Shown piece by piece: positions 6,535-14,707 of a stretch of DNA of 37,104 nt. The stretch is from a virus: positions 1 to 37,104 of the IMG/VR virus record IMGVR_UViG_3300045257_000179; one strand, 5' to 3'. The notes beneath the pieces are model-generated. The model was not told the origin of the DNA and did no database searches. It saw nothing but the letters and a program-made list of their open reading frames with translations. How positions within the stretch are numbered: position 1 is the first letter of the stretch; each line of letters opens with the position of its first letter. The translations under genes and the position numbers were made by a program.

Positions 6535-6779
6535 ACAGACACCAGCGTAGAGCCCTCAAAGCAAGAGGATTTAAAATGTCTAGTAAGAGAACTAAAGAAG
6601 AATTGCAGAACGTGTATAACGAAACTTGTGCTAAAGCAGGGGAAGTGCAGTATGTCATCGCAAGCTTGGAACTTTCTTTAAAAGAGCTTAATAAAAAACT
6701 ACTTGAGATTAATAAAGAACATCAAGAGTTGCAGGAAGAAGAAGCTTCTAAGAAAGCTCAAGAAGATAAGAAAGAGTAG
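6531..6779 (+). CDS. Small basic coiled-coil protein
   Basis: This 82-residue protein has a basic N-terminus (NRHQRRALKARGF), like the short Arg-rich starts common in small phage proteins. A long charged helix from about residue 20 to 82 follows, with heptad-like leucines, and it predicts a coiled coil. The ATG at 6531 overlaps the stop of the upstream short frame. An internal ATG at 6579 follows AAGAGGATTTAAA, a better ribosome site, so the product may be only 66 residues. Function is unknown. It is the first well-supported gene of the plus unit. Confidence 0.6.
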   Translation: MNRHQRRALKARGFKMSSKRTKEELQNVYNETCAKAGEVQYVIASLELSLKELNKKLLEINKEHQELQEEEASKKAQEDKKE

Positions 6780-6781
6780 TT

Positions 6782-7057
6782 ATGAAAAGAAAGTTACCGC
6801 AAACTCAAGAAGCTATGGATAAGGAGGCAGATAAGTTCTTGTTATCTAATGGGTTTCCTTCTGACTTTGAGTATACTAGGATGTTTGGGATGTGTGTACA
6901 AGGACTGCCTGAAAAACAAGACTGGTATGATCCTAAACTTTTTGCTAGACAGATTAGGAAAGCAGTGGCTAATGAGCTAGCCTTTTACTTGATTAAGCCT
7001 GAAAGGCGTTCTAAGAAAGACGAAACACCTAATGAGCCTCAAGTCAAAGGAATTTAA
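6782..7057 (+). CDS. Hypothetical protein
   Basis: This is a soluble 91-residue protein with no motif I recognise. It begins 2 bases after the previous stop. Its sequence is mixed and charged, with two aromatic patches (FEYTRMFGMC, DWYDPKLFARQ), and its C-terminus is lysine- and proline-rich. Its last 26 bases overlap the next gene in another frame. Position in the early or packaging segment suggests a phage-specific accessory role; nothing more can be supported. Confidence 0.6.
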   Translation: MKRKLPQTQEAMDKEADKFLLSNGFPSDFEYTRMFGMCVQGLPEKQDWYDPKLFARQIRKAVANELAFYLIKPERRSKKDETPNEPQVKGI

Positions 7058-7379
7058 AGCACTTCAGAGTAAATGGTATAGAAAGTTGGAAAAAGAGGGG
7101 TTTGAAGACGTTGAGGATGGAGAGAAATACTTAAAGCAGTATCACAGCCATTACTTTCAAGATCATTACAAAGTTAATGGGTTTACTTCTAAGCAACGTT
7201 ACTTTCAACTAGCATCACATTTTCTTCATGATCACCAGTTTCCTTCTAAGACTGACAGAAAGATTTGGGAGATGCACTCCGAAGGAGCTACTCTAATAGA
7301 GATTCAACAAGTAACTAAAATTAGTAAGATCACTTTAGCTAAGAAAATTCATTATTATGCGAGTTTTATAAAATGCTAG
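7032..7379 (+). CDS. Helix-turn-helix protein, possible terminase small subunit or regulator
   Basis: This 115-residue protein has a basic, tryptophan-containing N-terminus (KEFKALQSKWYRKLEKEGF) and a C-terminal helix-turn-helix-like segment at about 79-112 (DRKIWEMHSEGATLIEIQQV followed by TKISKITLAKKI). That layout fits a sigma-region-4-like or terminase-small-type DNA binder. It lies about 1.2 kb before the large terminase, so recognition of the packaging site is plausible. The competing candidate is the 78-residue helical protein directly before terL. The start overlaps the previous gene by 26 bases and has no clear ribosome site, so translation may be coupled. Confidence 0.5.
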   Translation: MSLKSKEFKALQSKWYRKLEKEGFEDVEDGEKYLKQYHSHYFQDHYKVNGFTSKQRYFQLASHFLHDHQFPSKTDRKIWEMHSEGATLIEIQQVTKISKITLAKKIHYYASFIKC

Positions 7380-7771
7380 AGCTTATAGAGTTACGAGAAG
7401 GAAGACAAGAAGACTTTAAGTTTATTACTAAAACCTTTACTAGTGGCCTATACTTTGGTAATGACTTCTTTAAAGAGGTGCCAAAGGAGATTTTCTTTAA
7501 CTACTTTCCTATTCTTGTAAACGAGCTCTTATCTGTTTCCTCAGTAAAGGTTGCGTGTTTGAAGGAAGATCCAGACGTAATTCTTGGTTATTCCTTGTTT
7601 AGAGGGTCTAGGCTTCATTGGATATATGTTAAGCAAGCTTGGAGAAAGAATGGTATTAGTAAGTTACTAGTTCCGTTGGAAATAAATACTTGTACTTATT
7701 TGACAAAAGTAGGTAAGTCGCTAAAACCTAAAGAATGGATATTTAATCCTTTTTTGATTGGAGAAAAATGA
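7373..7771 (+). CDS. GNAT-like acetyltransferase-fold protein (first of two)
   Basis: This 132-residue protein resembles the GNAT fold. It has an N-terminal strand and helix (MLELIELREGRQEDFKFITK), a central VILGYSLFRGSRLHWIYV strand pair, and KQAWRKNGISKLLV, which resembles the acetyl-CoA loop (R-x-x-G-x-x-x-x-L) before its helix. The pyrophosphate loop is degenerate, so binding of acetyl-CoA is uncertain. The ATG overlaps the previous stop by 7 bases. Short GNAT-like proteins beside terminase genes recur in podoviruses, but their substrate is not known. Confidence 0.6.
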   Translation: MLELIELREGRQEDFKFITKTFTSGLYFGNDFFKEVPKEIFFNYFPILVNELLSVSSVKVACLKEDPDVILGYSLFRGSRLHWIYVKQAWRKNGISKLLVPLEINTCTYLTKVGKSLKPKEWIFNPFLIGEK

Positions 7772-7992
7772 AAGTAAAATCAGCTCAAGTAACTAGGCCA
7801 GTAGGGTTGGCAGGCACGAAGTTTAGCGCCGCCACTTCTATTACCCCAACGAAGTATAACGGGCTTAAGCTTACGCTTATTCCAGAGGGGTTGATCGTGG
7901 AAATTGAGGGAAAAATGGGTTTAGTGCCTTTGTCTAACCTTGATTTTGTTGTATTGGAGCCAGAGGATGGAAGACTTAAACCGACTGCTTAA
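7768..7992 (+). CDS. Small beta-rich conserved-type phage protein
   Basis: This 74-residue protein overlaps the previous stop (ATGA). A polar N-terminus is followed by a short beta-meander (GLKLTLIPEGLIVEIEGK and GLVPLSNLDFVVLEP). The size and fold suggest a small SH3- or OB-like barrel, but I recognise no family. It sits two genes upstream of the large terminase in a string of overlapping small genes, so co-expression with packaging functions is likely. Confidence 0.6.
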   Translation: MKVKSAQVTRPVGLAGTKFSAATSITPTKYNGLKLTLIPEGLIVEIEGKMGLVPLSNLDFVVLEPEDGRLKPTA

Positions 7993-8203
7993 AGAAGCCT
8001 CTAAGGCCGTAGAAAGAGACATTAAACACATCTTCTTAGAGGTGATGAAAGGCAAGCTAGCCCCAACATCTAGTAGAGATCTAGTATCATACGTAAAGCT
8101 TTTATCTGATGTGCTAGATAAGCAGAAAGAAGTTGAAAAAGGCTTATCTTCTATTCCAGAAGAAGACTTGAAGCAGATGGCCAAAGATCTTCTTAAGAAA
8201 TGA
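7967..8203 (+). CDS. Small all-helical protein, candidate terminase small subunit
   Basis: This 78-residue, almost wholly helical charged protein begins MEDLNRLLKEASKAVERDIK. The ATG at 7967 has GGAGCCAGAGG upstream, better support than the longer frame from 7940. It overlaps the previous gene and ends about 50 bases before terL. A short helical protein directly upstream of the large terminase is the usual position and shape of a small terminase subunit. There is no obvious DNA-binding motif, so the HTH protein at 7032-7379 is a rival for the role. Confidence 0.5.
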   Translation: MEDLNRLLKEASKAVERDIKHIFLEVMKGKLAPTSSRDLVSYVKLLSDVLDKQKEVEKGLSSIPEEDLKQMAKDLLKK

Positions 8204-8222
8204 TTAATATAGTATTTATTAT

Positions 8223-8235
8223 AAATTTCCAAATA
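8223..8235. repeat. 13-bp direct repeat, copy upstream of terL
   Basis: AAATTTCCAAATA occurs here in the short gap before terL and again at 9686-9698 in the gap after it. Chance occurrence is possible in AT-rich gaps. A packaging or regulatory site, or a trace of gene insertion, are alternatives. Confidence 0.4.
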
Positions 8236-8255
8236 GAGTATCTACAAGAATTAGT

Positions 8256-9671
8256 GTGAAACCTAAGCTAGAACAAGTAGTGGCTGAGTTGAATAAGAGG
8301 AAAACCAAGCCTTTTCTATTAGAGAATTATTTGTTTGATAAACAACTTGCTTTTGTCAAAGACAACAGTCCTTTCAAAGTAGCTGTTACAACAAGGAGAG
8401 CTGGGAAGACAGTATCATGTAGTGCCGATCTTATATACACAGCAATAAATAATGTAGAAGTAGTATGTTTATACGTAACCATGTCTAGGGCTACGGCTAA
8501 AAAGATTGTATGGCCAGAACTTAAACGTATTAATCGTATTTTCTCTCTTAAGGGAAAGTTTAATGAGTCTGATCTATCCATTACCTTTCCTAATGGAAGT
8601 ATTATTTACTGTTCTGGCGCCAGTGATAGAACAGAGATTGAGAAGTTTAGAGGTCTTGCTTTTAAACTGGTTTATATCGATGAAGCGCAAAGTTTTCCTA
8701 ATTACATAGAGGAGTTGATCGATGATGTTATTGCTCCGGCACTTATGGATTACGCAGGCACTCTCTGTCTTATTGGCACTCCTGGCCCTATTCCATCCGG
8801 ATATTTCTATACCGCTAGTAAGAATGCTAGCTCTGCTAAATTTTCTTGGACTTTTTGGGACAACCCTTATATCGCTATTAAGTCGGGATTGACGCATCAG
8901 CAGGTATTTGACAGAGAGCTTAAAAGAAGAGGAGTTGATGCTTCTAACCCCAGTGTTCAGAGGGAGTGGTTCGGTAGGTGGCTTTTAGACACTGATAGTT
9001 TGGTTTACAAATATGAAGAAAGTAAGAATCATTTTGATGAGTTGCCTAAAGGAGACTGGCAATACCTTCTTGGTGTGGATATTGGGTTTAATGACGCCGA
9101 TGCTCTTGCGGTTTTGGCTTGGTGTGATGGTTCCCCTAACACTTATATGGTGGAAGAACTCATTACCAGGAAACAAGGTATTACTGAACTTGTCCAACAA
9201 ATTGATGCATTTAGCAAGAAGTATGGAATTACTAAGGTGGTCATGGATCAAGGCGGGTTGGGAAAAAAGATTGGAGAAGAAATTATACGTCGTTACAAGA
9301 TATCCGTTCAGCCAGCTGAAAAAATAAGGAAAGTGGAGTATATTGAGTTAATGAATGATGCCCTTAGAACGGGTGTTTTAAAGGCCCGTAAAACATCTAG
9401 GTTTGCCCAGGATTGCTTAAAAGTAGAGTGGGATAGTGATAAGTCTACCCCCGATAAGAAAGTTATCTCAAGCAGGTTTCATAGCGATATATGCGAAGCA
9501 GTGTTGTATGCCTGGCGTGAAAGCTATTCTTTTACCTATGAAAAACAAAAGAAGAGACCTAAACTTGGGTCTGAAGACTGGGGTAAAGAAGAAGCAGAAC
9601 GTATGGAAGCAGAGGCGGAAGAATACTTTCGAAAGATAGAAGAAGCCACTAAAGAGAATGAAGGCTACTAG
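8256..9671 (+). CDS. terL: Terminase large subunit (packaging ATPase-nuclease)
   Basis: This is the DNA-packaging motor of 471 residues. The ATPase has a deviant Walker A TTRRAGKT (45-52), Walker B LVYIDEAQ (138-145, catalytic Glu143) and coupling motif LIGTPGP (172-178). The RNase H-like nuclease has Asp275 (LLGVDIGF), Asp331 (VVMDQGG) and Asp411 (FHSDICEA). The start is GTG at 8256, since a stop lies upstream in frame and no ATG intervenes; the ribosome site is weak. The C-terminal 40 residues are highly charged. The gene is flanked on both sides by the 13-base repeat AAATTTCCAAATA. It probably acts with the portal encoded two genes downstream. The packaging mode cannot be told from this sequence. 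Confidence 0.95.
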   Translation: MKPKLEQVVAELNKRKTKPFLLENYLFDKQLAFVKDNSPFKVAVTTRRAGKTVSCSADLIYTAINNVEVVCLYVTMSRATAKKIVWPELKRINRIFSLKGKFNESDLSITFPNGSIIYCSGASDRTEIEKFRGLAFKLVYIDEAQSFPNYIEELIDDVIAPALMDYAGTLCLIGTPGPIPSGYFYTASKNASSAKFSWTFWDNPYIAIKSGLTHQQVFDRELKRRGVDASNPSVQREWFGRWLLDTDSLVYKYEESKNHFDELPKGDWQYLLGVDIGFNDADALAVLAWCDGSPNTYMVEELITRKQGITELVQQIDAFSKKYGITKVVMDQGGLGKKIGEEIIRRYKISVQPAEKIRKVEYIELMNDALRTGVLKARKTSRFAQDCLKVEWDSDKSTPDKKVISSRFHSDICEAVLYAWRESYSFTYEKQKKRPKLGSEDWGKEEAERMEAEAEEYFRKIEEATKENEGY

Positions 9672-9685
9672 TGTTTAAACCTATA

Positions 9686-9698
9686 AAATTTCCAAATA
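9686..9698. repeat. 13-bp direct repeat, copy downstream of terL
   Basis: This is the second copy of AAATTTCCAAATA, 15 bases after the terL stop (first copy at 8223-8235). Confidence 0.4.
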
Positions 9699-9722
9699 AA
9701 ATCATAAGTTAAAAGATTTTTT

Positions 9723-9748
9723 ACTCTCTTTTATACATATTTGAGAGT
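9723..9748 (+). promoter_or_regulatory. Dyad ACTCTC / GAGAGT before the 9752 start codon
   Basis: Six-base arms separated by 14 bases end 3 bases before the ATG at 9752. The right arm contains GAGAG, the only ribosome-site-like sequence there. Pairing would hide it and could lower translation. Confidence 0.35.
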
Positions 9749-9751
9749 ATT

Positions 9752-10288
9752 ATGCCCCTTTTGCCTGGAAAATCCCCCAAATCTTTTAGTAAAAATGTAA
9801 AAACTGAAATTGATGCCGGTAAACCACAGAAACAAGCTGTGGCTATTGCTTATGCAGTGCGTAGAAAAGCACAGCATAAAGCTATGGGGGGTGAAGTTCA
9901 GAATCATAAACTCCATCCTAATGAGGAACACGTGAGACCTAAGTATCCTGAAAGCCATATTAAACATGACCCCCACGACCCACAATGTATGTGTGAAGGT
10001 TGTATGGCAGGGTATTCAGATGGTGGAGAAGTTCAGCCAATTGAACGCGATAGTGATGATTATGAACCTCATGAGGAATATGAACAAGAAGAGGGCTATG
10101 GGCTCCAAGATGAACCTATTGGCAATGATCAGGAAGCAGACGAGTTTTTAGCTCACTCTAACGGGATGCAAACTGATCAAAACCACGATGAGTTTGACCC
10201 AGAACTGAAAAAAAACAGGCTGCAAAGAATTATGGACGGTATTCGGCGTGGCAAGATGTTTAGAAGTCGGGCTAACGATAAATCGTAA
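9752..10288 (+). CDS. Conserved phage protein of the 'GKPQKQAVAIA' type
   Basis: This is a 178-residue protein. Its first 36 residues (MPLLPGKSPKSFSKNVKTEI, then DAGKPQKQAVAIAYAV) match a short module found at the start of many podovirus proteins near the portal gene. After it come a His- and Glu-rich middle with CMCEGC (about 79-84, two close Cys pairs that could bind metal), an acidic stretch (about 95-165) and a basic C-terminus. It lies between terL and portal. Its role is unknown; a minor virion or assembly factor is plausible. Confidence 0.7.
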   Translation: MPLLPGKSPKSFSKNVKTEIDAGKPQKQAVAIAYAVRRKAQHKAMGGEVQNHKLHPNEEHVRPKYPESHIKHDPHDPQCMCEGCMAGYSDGGEVQPIERDSDDYEPHEEYEQEEGYGLQDEPIGNDQEADEFLAHSNGMQTDQNHDEFDPELKKNRLQRIMDGIRRGKMFRSRANDKS

Positions 10289-10390
10289 ATTGCAATTAGC
10301 GATTTATGAACCATAAAGATTTAGAAAAATTATTGCGGCTTTGCCGCAAGTACGGGGTGTCGGCTTTAAAAACAACTGACATTCAGTTGT
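10278..10390 (+). promoter_or_regulatory. Cluster of three perfect hairpins around a small gene start
   Basis: Three perfect dyads lie within 113 bases. ATAAATCG/CGATTTAT (10278-10285 and 10300-10307) has a right arm covering the first two bases of the ATG at 10306. TTGCGGC-TTT-GCCGCAA lies at 10333-10349, and ACAACTG-ACATT-CAGTTGT at 10372-10390. The last two are inside the coding sequence. The cluster could be an RNA element controlling portal-operon translation or a DNA site for packaging. Which of these it is cannot be decided from sequence. Confidence 0.5.
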
Positions 10391-10503
10391 CGTTGTCCCA
10401 TGAGATGCCCCCCACTATTAAACCTCCTGAAACTAAAGAAGTAAAACCAACCACAGAGTATTCTGAAGAAGACATGCTCCTGTGGTCTAGTACTACAGTT
10501 TAA
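10306..10503 (+). CDS. Small protein preceding the portal
   Basis: This is a 65-residue protein. A helical N-terminus (DLEKLLRLCRKYGVSALKT) is followed by a strand (TDIQLSL) and a proline-rich acidic tail. Small genes of this size and pattern recur just upstream of podovirus portal genes, but no function is known to me. Its stop overlaps the portal start (TAATG), so the two are translationally coupled. Two perfect hairpins lie inside the coding sequence and a third covers its start codon, which suggests that this DNA or RNA has a second role. Confidence 0.65.
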   Translation: MNHKDLEKLLRLCRKYGVSALKTTDIQLSLSHEMPPTIKPPETKEVKPTTEYSEEDMLLWSSTTV

Positions 10504-12392
10504 TGCCCAAAATAACTAAAAGTAAGCGTAATTTAGAACGGGATACTGTTGTTGTTAAGACAAAGAAGTACAACCCTTCTGGAGCTCGGAAATGGTGGAA
10601 AGGTGACACCAAAGAAGAACGGGGAATACAACTTTTAGAGACTGCAAGTTTTCTAAAGGAGCAGCTTCAATATCGATATCGACAAGCTTCCATCTATACC
10701 CGGTTATATTCGAATATACCTCTCTTTGGTATAGCGGGCACTAACATGAGCAAGATGACTTATAATAGCCAGCTTCCTCTTGATCGCCCCACCATGAATG
10801 TTGTCAGTTCTTGTGTCGATACTTTAGTAAGCCGTCTCACGCAGTCTAGGCCTAGGCCAATTTTTCTTACAGATAATGGGGATTATAAAGAACGCAACCT
10901 AGCTAAACAACTTAACAACTTCATAATGGGAGAGTTCTACTATTCCAAGGCATACCAGTTAGGTGAGTTAATTCTTAGAGATGCCTGTGTTTTGGGCACA
11001 GGATGCTTGAAAATTTATGAGAGCCAGGATAAACGTGTTTGTTTGGAGAGAGTTCTTTATACAGAGTTGTTAGTTGATCCAAATGATTCCTTATACGGAG
11101 ACCCAAGACAATTATATCAGTTGAAGTTGGTGGATAGGGAAGTTTTGATTGAGATGTTTCCTGAAAAAAAATCCCTTATACAAAGAGCTGAGCAAGCTTA
11201 CCCGGATACTGCAGGAGACAGTAGCAAAACCGTTTCTGACCAGATTATGGTAGTGGAGGGATGGCACCTACCCTCGGGACCCGAAGCTTCTGATGGGAAG
11301 CATGTTATTTCCTGTACCAATGGGCCTCTATTCGAAGAAGACTATGAAAAAGATAAGTTCCCTTTTGTATTTCTTCATTATAGTCCTCGATTGTTAGGGT
11401 TTTTTGGACAAGCTCTCTGTGAGCAACTTATGGGCACTCAGATTGAGATAAATAAACTTCTTATGACCATCTGTAGAGCTATTAATATTGTGGGAGTGCC
11501 CAGAGTATTTGTTGAAGATGGTTCTAAAGTAGTTAAGTCTCACTTAAATAATGATGTAGGTTCGATTATAACTTATAGAGGAACTAAGCCAATATATGAG
11601 GTGGCTCCCTGCGTTCCTCAAGAAATTTATGCACAACTGCAACGACTCGTGGACTATGCCTATCAACAATCAGGAATCAGTTCCCTCGCTGCTGCTAGTC
11701 AAAAACCTGCTGGATTGGATTCTGGTGCCGCCCTCAGAGAGTATGATGATCTACAGACAGATCGTTTTGCTGCCTTATCCAAACGGTACGACAATTTCTT
11801 TATTGACATCGCATATCAAGTTATCGACAAAGCCAAGGATATCGCTGAGCGGGATGGTGAATACACCACGGTGTACCCTAATAAAAATGGGACAAAAGAG
11901 GTAGACCTTCCAAAGGCAGAGATGCTTAAAGATAGCTATGTTATTCAATGTTTTGATGCCTCGAGTTTACCTAGGGACCCTGCTGGTAGGTTGCAAAAAG
12001 TAACTGAGATGATTCAATCTGGTATGGTTACTGTGCAGGAAGGGCGCAGGATGCTTGATTTTCCAGATCTTGAGCAGAATGAGAAATTAGTTAATAGCAG
12101 CGAAGAGAGAATACTACAAATTTTAGATAAAATTGTTGAAGATGGGGAGTATACTCCGCCAGACTCTTTTATGAACCCACAGTTGGCTATCCAGTTATCT
12201 AATCAATACTATAACTTATATATATCAGCGAAGTTAGATGAAAATAAAGCAGAGATGTTGCGTACTTTTAACTCTCAAGCCATTGCATTACAAGCCGAGG
12301 GGCAACTGGCTGCCATGCCACAGCCGGCTTCTCCACAATTGGCCAACCCTCTCCCTCTTCCTAGCTCTTCTCTGATGCCCCAAGGCCAGTAG
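10503..12392 (+). CDS. Portal protein (head-tail connector)
   Basis: This 629-residue protein forms the dodecameric ring through which DNA enters and leaves the capsid. The identification rests on length, position between terL and scaffold/capsid, and a portal-like pattern. It has an early segment NVVSSCVDTLVSRLTQSRPR that occurs in this form in phage portals, a helix-rich stem region, and a late segment KSDSYVIQ-like core (YVIQCFDASSLPRDPAGRLQ) followed by a helical crown. The tail end is Pro/Ala/Gln-rich. The start overlaps the previous stop by one base. Confidence 0.85.
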   Translation: MPKITKSKRNLERDTVVVKTKKYNPSGARKWWKGDTKEERGIQLLETASFLKEQLQYRYRQASIYTRLYSNIPLFGIAGTNMSKMTYNSQLPLDRPTMNVVSSCVDTLVSRLTQSRPRPIFLTDNGDYKERNLAKQLNNFIMGEFYYSKAYQLGELILRDACVLGTGCLKIYESQDKRVCLERVLYTELLVDPNDSLYGDPRQLYQLKLVDREVLIEMFPEKKSLIQRAEQAYPDTAGDSSKTVSDQIMVVEGWHLPSGPEASDGKHVISCTNGPLFEEDYEKDKFPFVFLHYSPRLLGFFGQALCEQLMGTQIEINKLLMTICRAINIVGVPRVFVEDGSKVVKSHLNNDVGSIITYRGTKPIYEVAPCVPQEIYAQLQRLVDYAYQQSGISSLAAASQKPAGLDSGAALREYDDLQTDRFAALSKRYDNFFIDIAYQVIDKAKDIAERDGEYTTVYPNKNGTKEVDLPKAEMLKDSYVIQCFDASSLPRDPAGRLQKVTEMIQSGMVTVQEGRRMLDFPDLEQNEKLVNSSEERILQILDKIVEDGEYTPPDSFMNPQLAIQLSNQYYNLYISAKLDENKAEMLRTFNSQAIALQAEGQLAAMPQPASPQLANPLPLPSSSLMPQGQ

Positions 12393-12423
12393 TTTTTATT
12401 AAAACCAATCCATAGGAGTGTAA

Positions 12424-13245
12424 ATGGATCAAGACGTTAAAGTACCCCCCACTGCAATAGTGGAAGGAGTAAAACCAGAACCCGCTGCTTCCCCTACAGA
12501 GGAAGCAAAGCCTAAGGAAGTACCTCAAGACAGCTGGGCTCAGCTTGCTCGTAAAGAGAAAGCTCTTAGATATCAAGCAAGACAGCTTCAGCAACAGCAG
12601 AAAGCTTTCCAAGAGCAGCAGGCTAAGGTGGTTCCTCAGCAAGACTGGAAAGAACGTATTAAATCTGATGCTATTGGTATGCTTGCTGAAGCTGGTCTTA
12701 GTCATGAAGATCTTACCCAATTAGTTTTGAATTCCAAGCCCGAAGACATTCAACTTCGTCAGCTTAAAGCTGAGATGCAGTCTATCAAAGATAGTCAAAA
12801 AAATACTTTGAGTCAGGTAGAACAGAGTCAGAAACAAGCTTATAATCAGGCAATTAAACAGCTTACAAGAGAAGTAAAGATGCTTGTAGATGGTAATGAT
12901 GCCTATGAAACCATCGGTGCCACGGGCTCTCAAAGCGCAGTGGTAGCTCTAATCGAGCAAACTTATAAGGAAGATGGTATTTTGCTGAGTGCTGAGGAAG
13001 CTTCTTCCCAAGTTGAAGATTACTTGGTGGAAGAAGCACTGAATCTTTCTAAATTGAAGAAGATTCAGTCTAAACTCTCACCCCCGGTTGTGGAACAACC
13101 ACAGAAGACAACCCCAAGCCAGAAGACCAATGTACAAACAAAAACGTTGACCAATGCAATAACGCAAAGGACAACAACTCCGTCAAGTGCTAAAGCTTTG
13201 CGCGAACGCGCTATAGCTGCATTTAATGGACAACTTAAAGGATAG
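12424..13245 (+). CDS. Capsid assembly scaffolding protein
   Basis: This 273-residue protein lies directly before the major capsid gene. An acidic, proline-rich N-terminus is followed by long glutamine-rich helices (about 38-70 and 110-150) predicted to coil. The C-terminus is basic (SSAKALRERAIAAFNGQLKG), the usual capsid-binding end of scaffolds. A clear ribosome site (TAGGAG) precedes the ATG, and the stop lies 3 bases before the capsid start. No protease domain is fused. The ClpP-like protease encoded elsewhere might cleave it, but that one carries a signal anchor, which argues against the idea. Confidence 0.8.
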   Translation: MDQDVKVPPTAIVEGVKPEPAASPTEEAKPKEVPQDSWAQLARKEKALRYQARQLQQQQKAFQEQQAKVVPQQDWKERIKSDAIGMLAEAGLSHEDLTQLVLNSKPEDIQLRQLKAEMQSIKDSQKNTLSQVEQSQKQAYNQAIKQLTREVKMLVDGNDAYETIGATGSQSAVVALIEQTYKEDGILLSAEEASSQVEDYLVEEALNLSKLKKIQSKLSPPVVEQPQKTTPSQKTNVQTKTLTNAITQRTTTPSSAKALRERAIAAFNGQLKG

Positions 13246-13248
13246 TTT

Positions 13249-14553
13249 ATGGCTATTTTTGCCACAGCTTCCAACCAGGTAGCAGCTCTTAAGGAGCTCT
13301 ATACTGGCGATGAATTCATGAAGGATTTGGTCTATAAGAAGAATCCTCTTCTGGCCCTTATCCCGAAAGATGAGTCTCCGTCAGGCATGGCTGGAAAGTA
13401 TATTCCAGTTCCTTTGGTGTATGGTACACCTCAGGGACGATCTGCGACGTTTTCTAATGCGCAGAATAACCAAACAGCCCCTTTTCTCTCGAGCTTTTTC
13501 GTATATCGAGTGTCTAACTACCAGTTGGCCACGATTACAAACGAATTGCTCGAAGCCACTAAAGATAACGCGGCAGCCTTTGTAGACGAAGCTAAGCTAG
13601 TTATGGATACGGCATTCCGAAATATTTCGAATGATCTAGCCCATGACTTGTTTGGCAATCCTCAGAGTTATCGCGGCACTTATGGGCTAAGTTCTGGGTC
13701 TATCGCTGTGGGTGTCATTATTCTTGACAACCCTCAGGATATCGTGCAGTTCGAAGTGGGCATGTCCCTAGTGTCTTATAGCGTCAGCGGTTCTACTGCT
13801 ACGCAGAGCACTGGCGCAGCTATCGGGTACGTGATTGCAGTTAATCGCTCTAGTGGGCAGTTGACTGTGTCTGCTACACCGGGCGGCGCAGCGGGCACTC
13901 CCACCAACTGGTCTACTGCATTTCCATACTTGGCAGTTCAGGGAGATATTAACTTTGCTGTTAATGGTCTTCAGTCATCCAATGTTGGAATGCTTAAAGT
14001 ATCGGGCCTTGGCGCTTGGCTTCCTACTGTTTCCCCTGTTACTGGTGACAGCTTTTGGGGAGTCGATAGATCTGTTGATGTAACCAGACTAGCTGGTGTT
14101 CGCTTTGATGGCTCTAGTGAGACTATTGAAGATGCACTTATTGATTCTTCGACTCTTGTGGCGCGTGAAGGCGGAATGCCTGAGATGTGCTTTATGAGCT
14201 TTGCGTCATATGCAGCTCTTGAAAAGTCTCTAGGAGCTAAGGTTCAGTATGTGGATGTGAAGCACGATGAGGCAGACATTGCGTTTGCTGGTATTCGTGT
14301 TCATGCCCCGTACGGGCCTATTACGGTTATTCCGGATCGTAACTGTCCAGCACAGACAGCGTACCTCCTTCAGATGGATGTGTGGAAACTTCGCTCTTTG
14401 GGCAAAGCTCCTCATATCTTGACGTATGGTCTCGAGGGGCTTGAAGGCCTTCGAGTAGGAAATGCCGATGCTCTGGAGATTCGAATTGGGTACTATGCAA
14501 ACTTAGTTTGCTCGGCCCCCGGTTGGAACTGCACAGTTAAGCTTTCTAGTTAA
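13249..14553 (+). CDS. Major capsid protein
   Basis: This 434-residue protein is assigned as the main shell protein from its place after the scaffold, its size and its HK97-like pattern. The N-terminal arm has FMKDLVYKKNPLLALIPKDE, a helix-rich spine follows (about 90-135), and a long beta region lies in the middle. A C-terminal axial-domain-like end reads VHAPYGPITVIPDRNCP. AAAGGATA lies upstream of the ATG. Codon use looks less AT-biased than in neighbouring genes, as expected for a highly expressed protein. A hairpin terminator follows directly, isolating it from the next gene. Confidence 0.85.
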   Translation: MAIFATASNQVAALKELYTGDEFMKDLVYKKNPLLALIPKDESPSGMAGKYIPVPLVYGTPQGRSATFSNAQNNQTAPFLSSFFVYRVSNYQLATITNELLEATKDNAAAFVDEAKLVMDTAFRNISNDLAHDLFGNPQSYRGTYGLSSGSIAVGVIILDNPQDIVQFEVGMSLVSYSVSGSTATQSTGAAIGYVIAVNRSSGQLTVSATPGGAAGTPTNWSTAFPYLAVQGDINFAVNGLQSSNVGMLKVSGLGAWLPTVSPVTGDSFWGVDRSVDVTRLAGVRFDGSSETIEDALIDSSTLVAREGGMPEMCFMSFASYAALEKSLGAKVQYVDVKHDEADIAFAGIRVHAPYGPITVIPDRNCPAQTAYLLQMDVWKLRSLGKAPHILTYGLEGLEGLRVGNADALEIRIGYYANLVCSAPGWNCTVKLSS

Positions 14554-14568
14554 AAGTTAATAGCTTAA

Positions 14569-14610
14569 TTAAGGGCTCTGGCTGCGTAGCGGTCAGGGCC
14601 CTTAACTTTA
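14569..14610 (+). terminator. Hairpin after the major capsid gene
   Basis: TTAAGGGCTCTG (14569-14580) and CAGGGCCCTTAA (14594-14605) form a 12-bp stem with one U-G pair, followed by CTTTA. The U-run is short, so it may be a leaky terminator or an RNA-stabilising 3' end that raises capsid mRNA over downstream genes. Confidence 0.6.
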
Positions 14611-14707
14611 TATACACTTATATAAGCCTAGGCTAACCTAAGGCAGCTCCCGTCAGGCCATCCCTGCTAACCTGCGGTGAATAATTGGCAGGTGATTAGG
14701 TAATATA

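Noticed and set aside
6531-8203. Lysogeny genes or a repressor among the small genes at the start of the plus unit
   Set aside because: The one helix-turn-helix protein there sits in a terminase-type cluster, and no integrase, excisionase or attachment site is seen.
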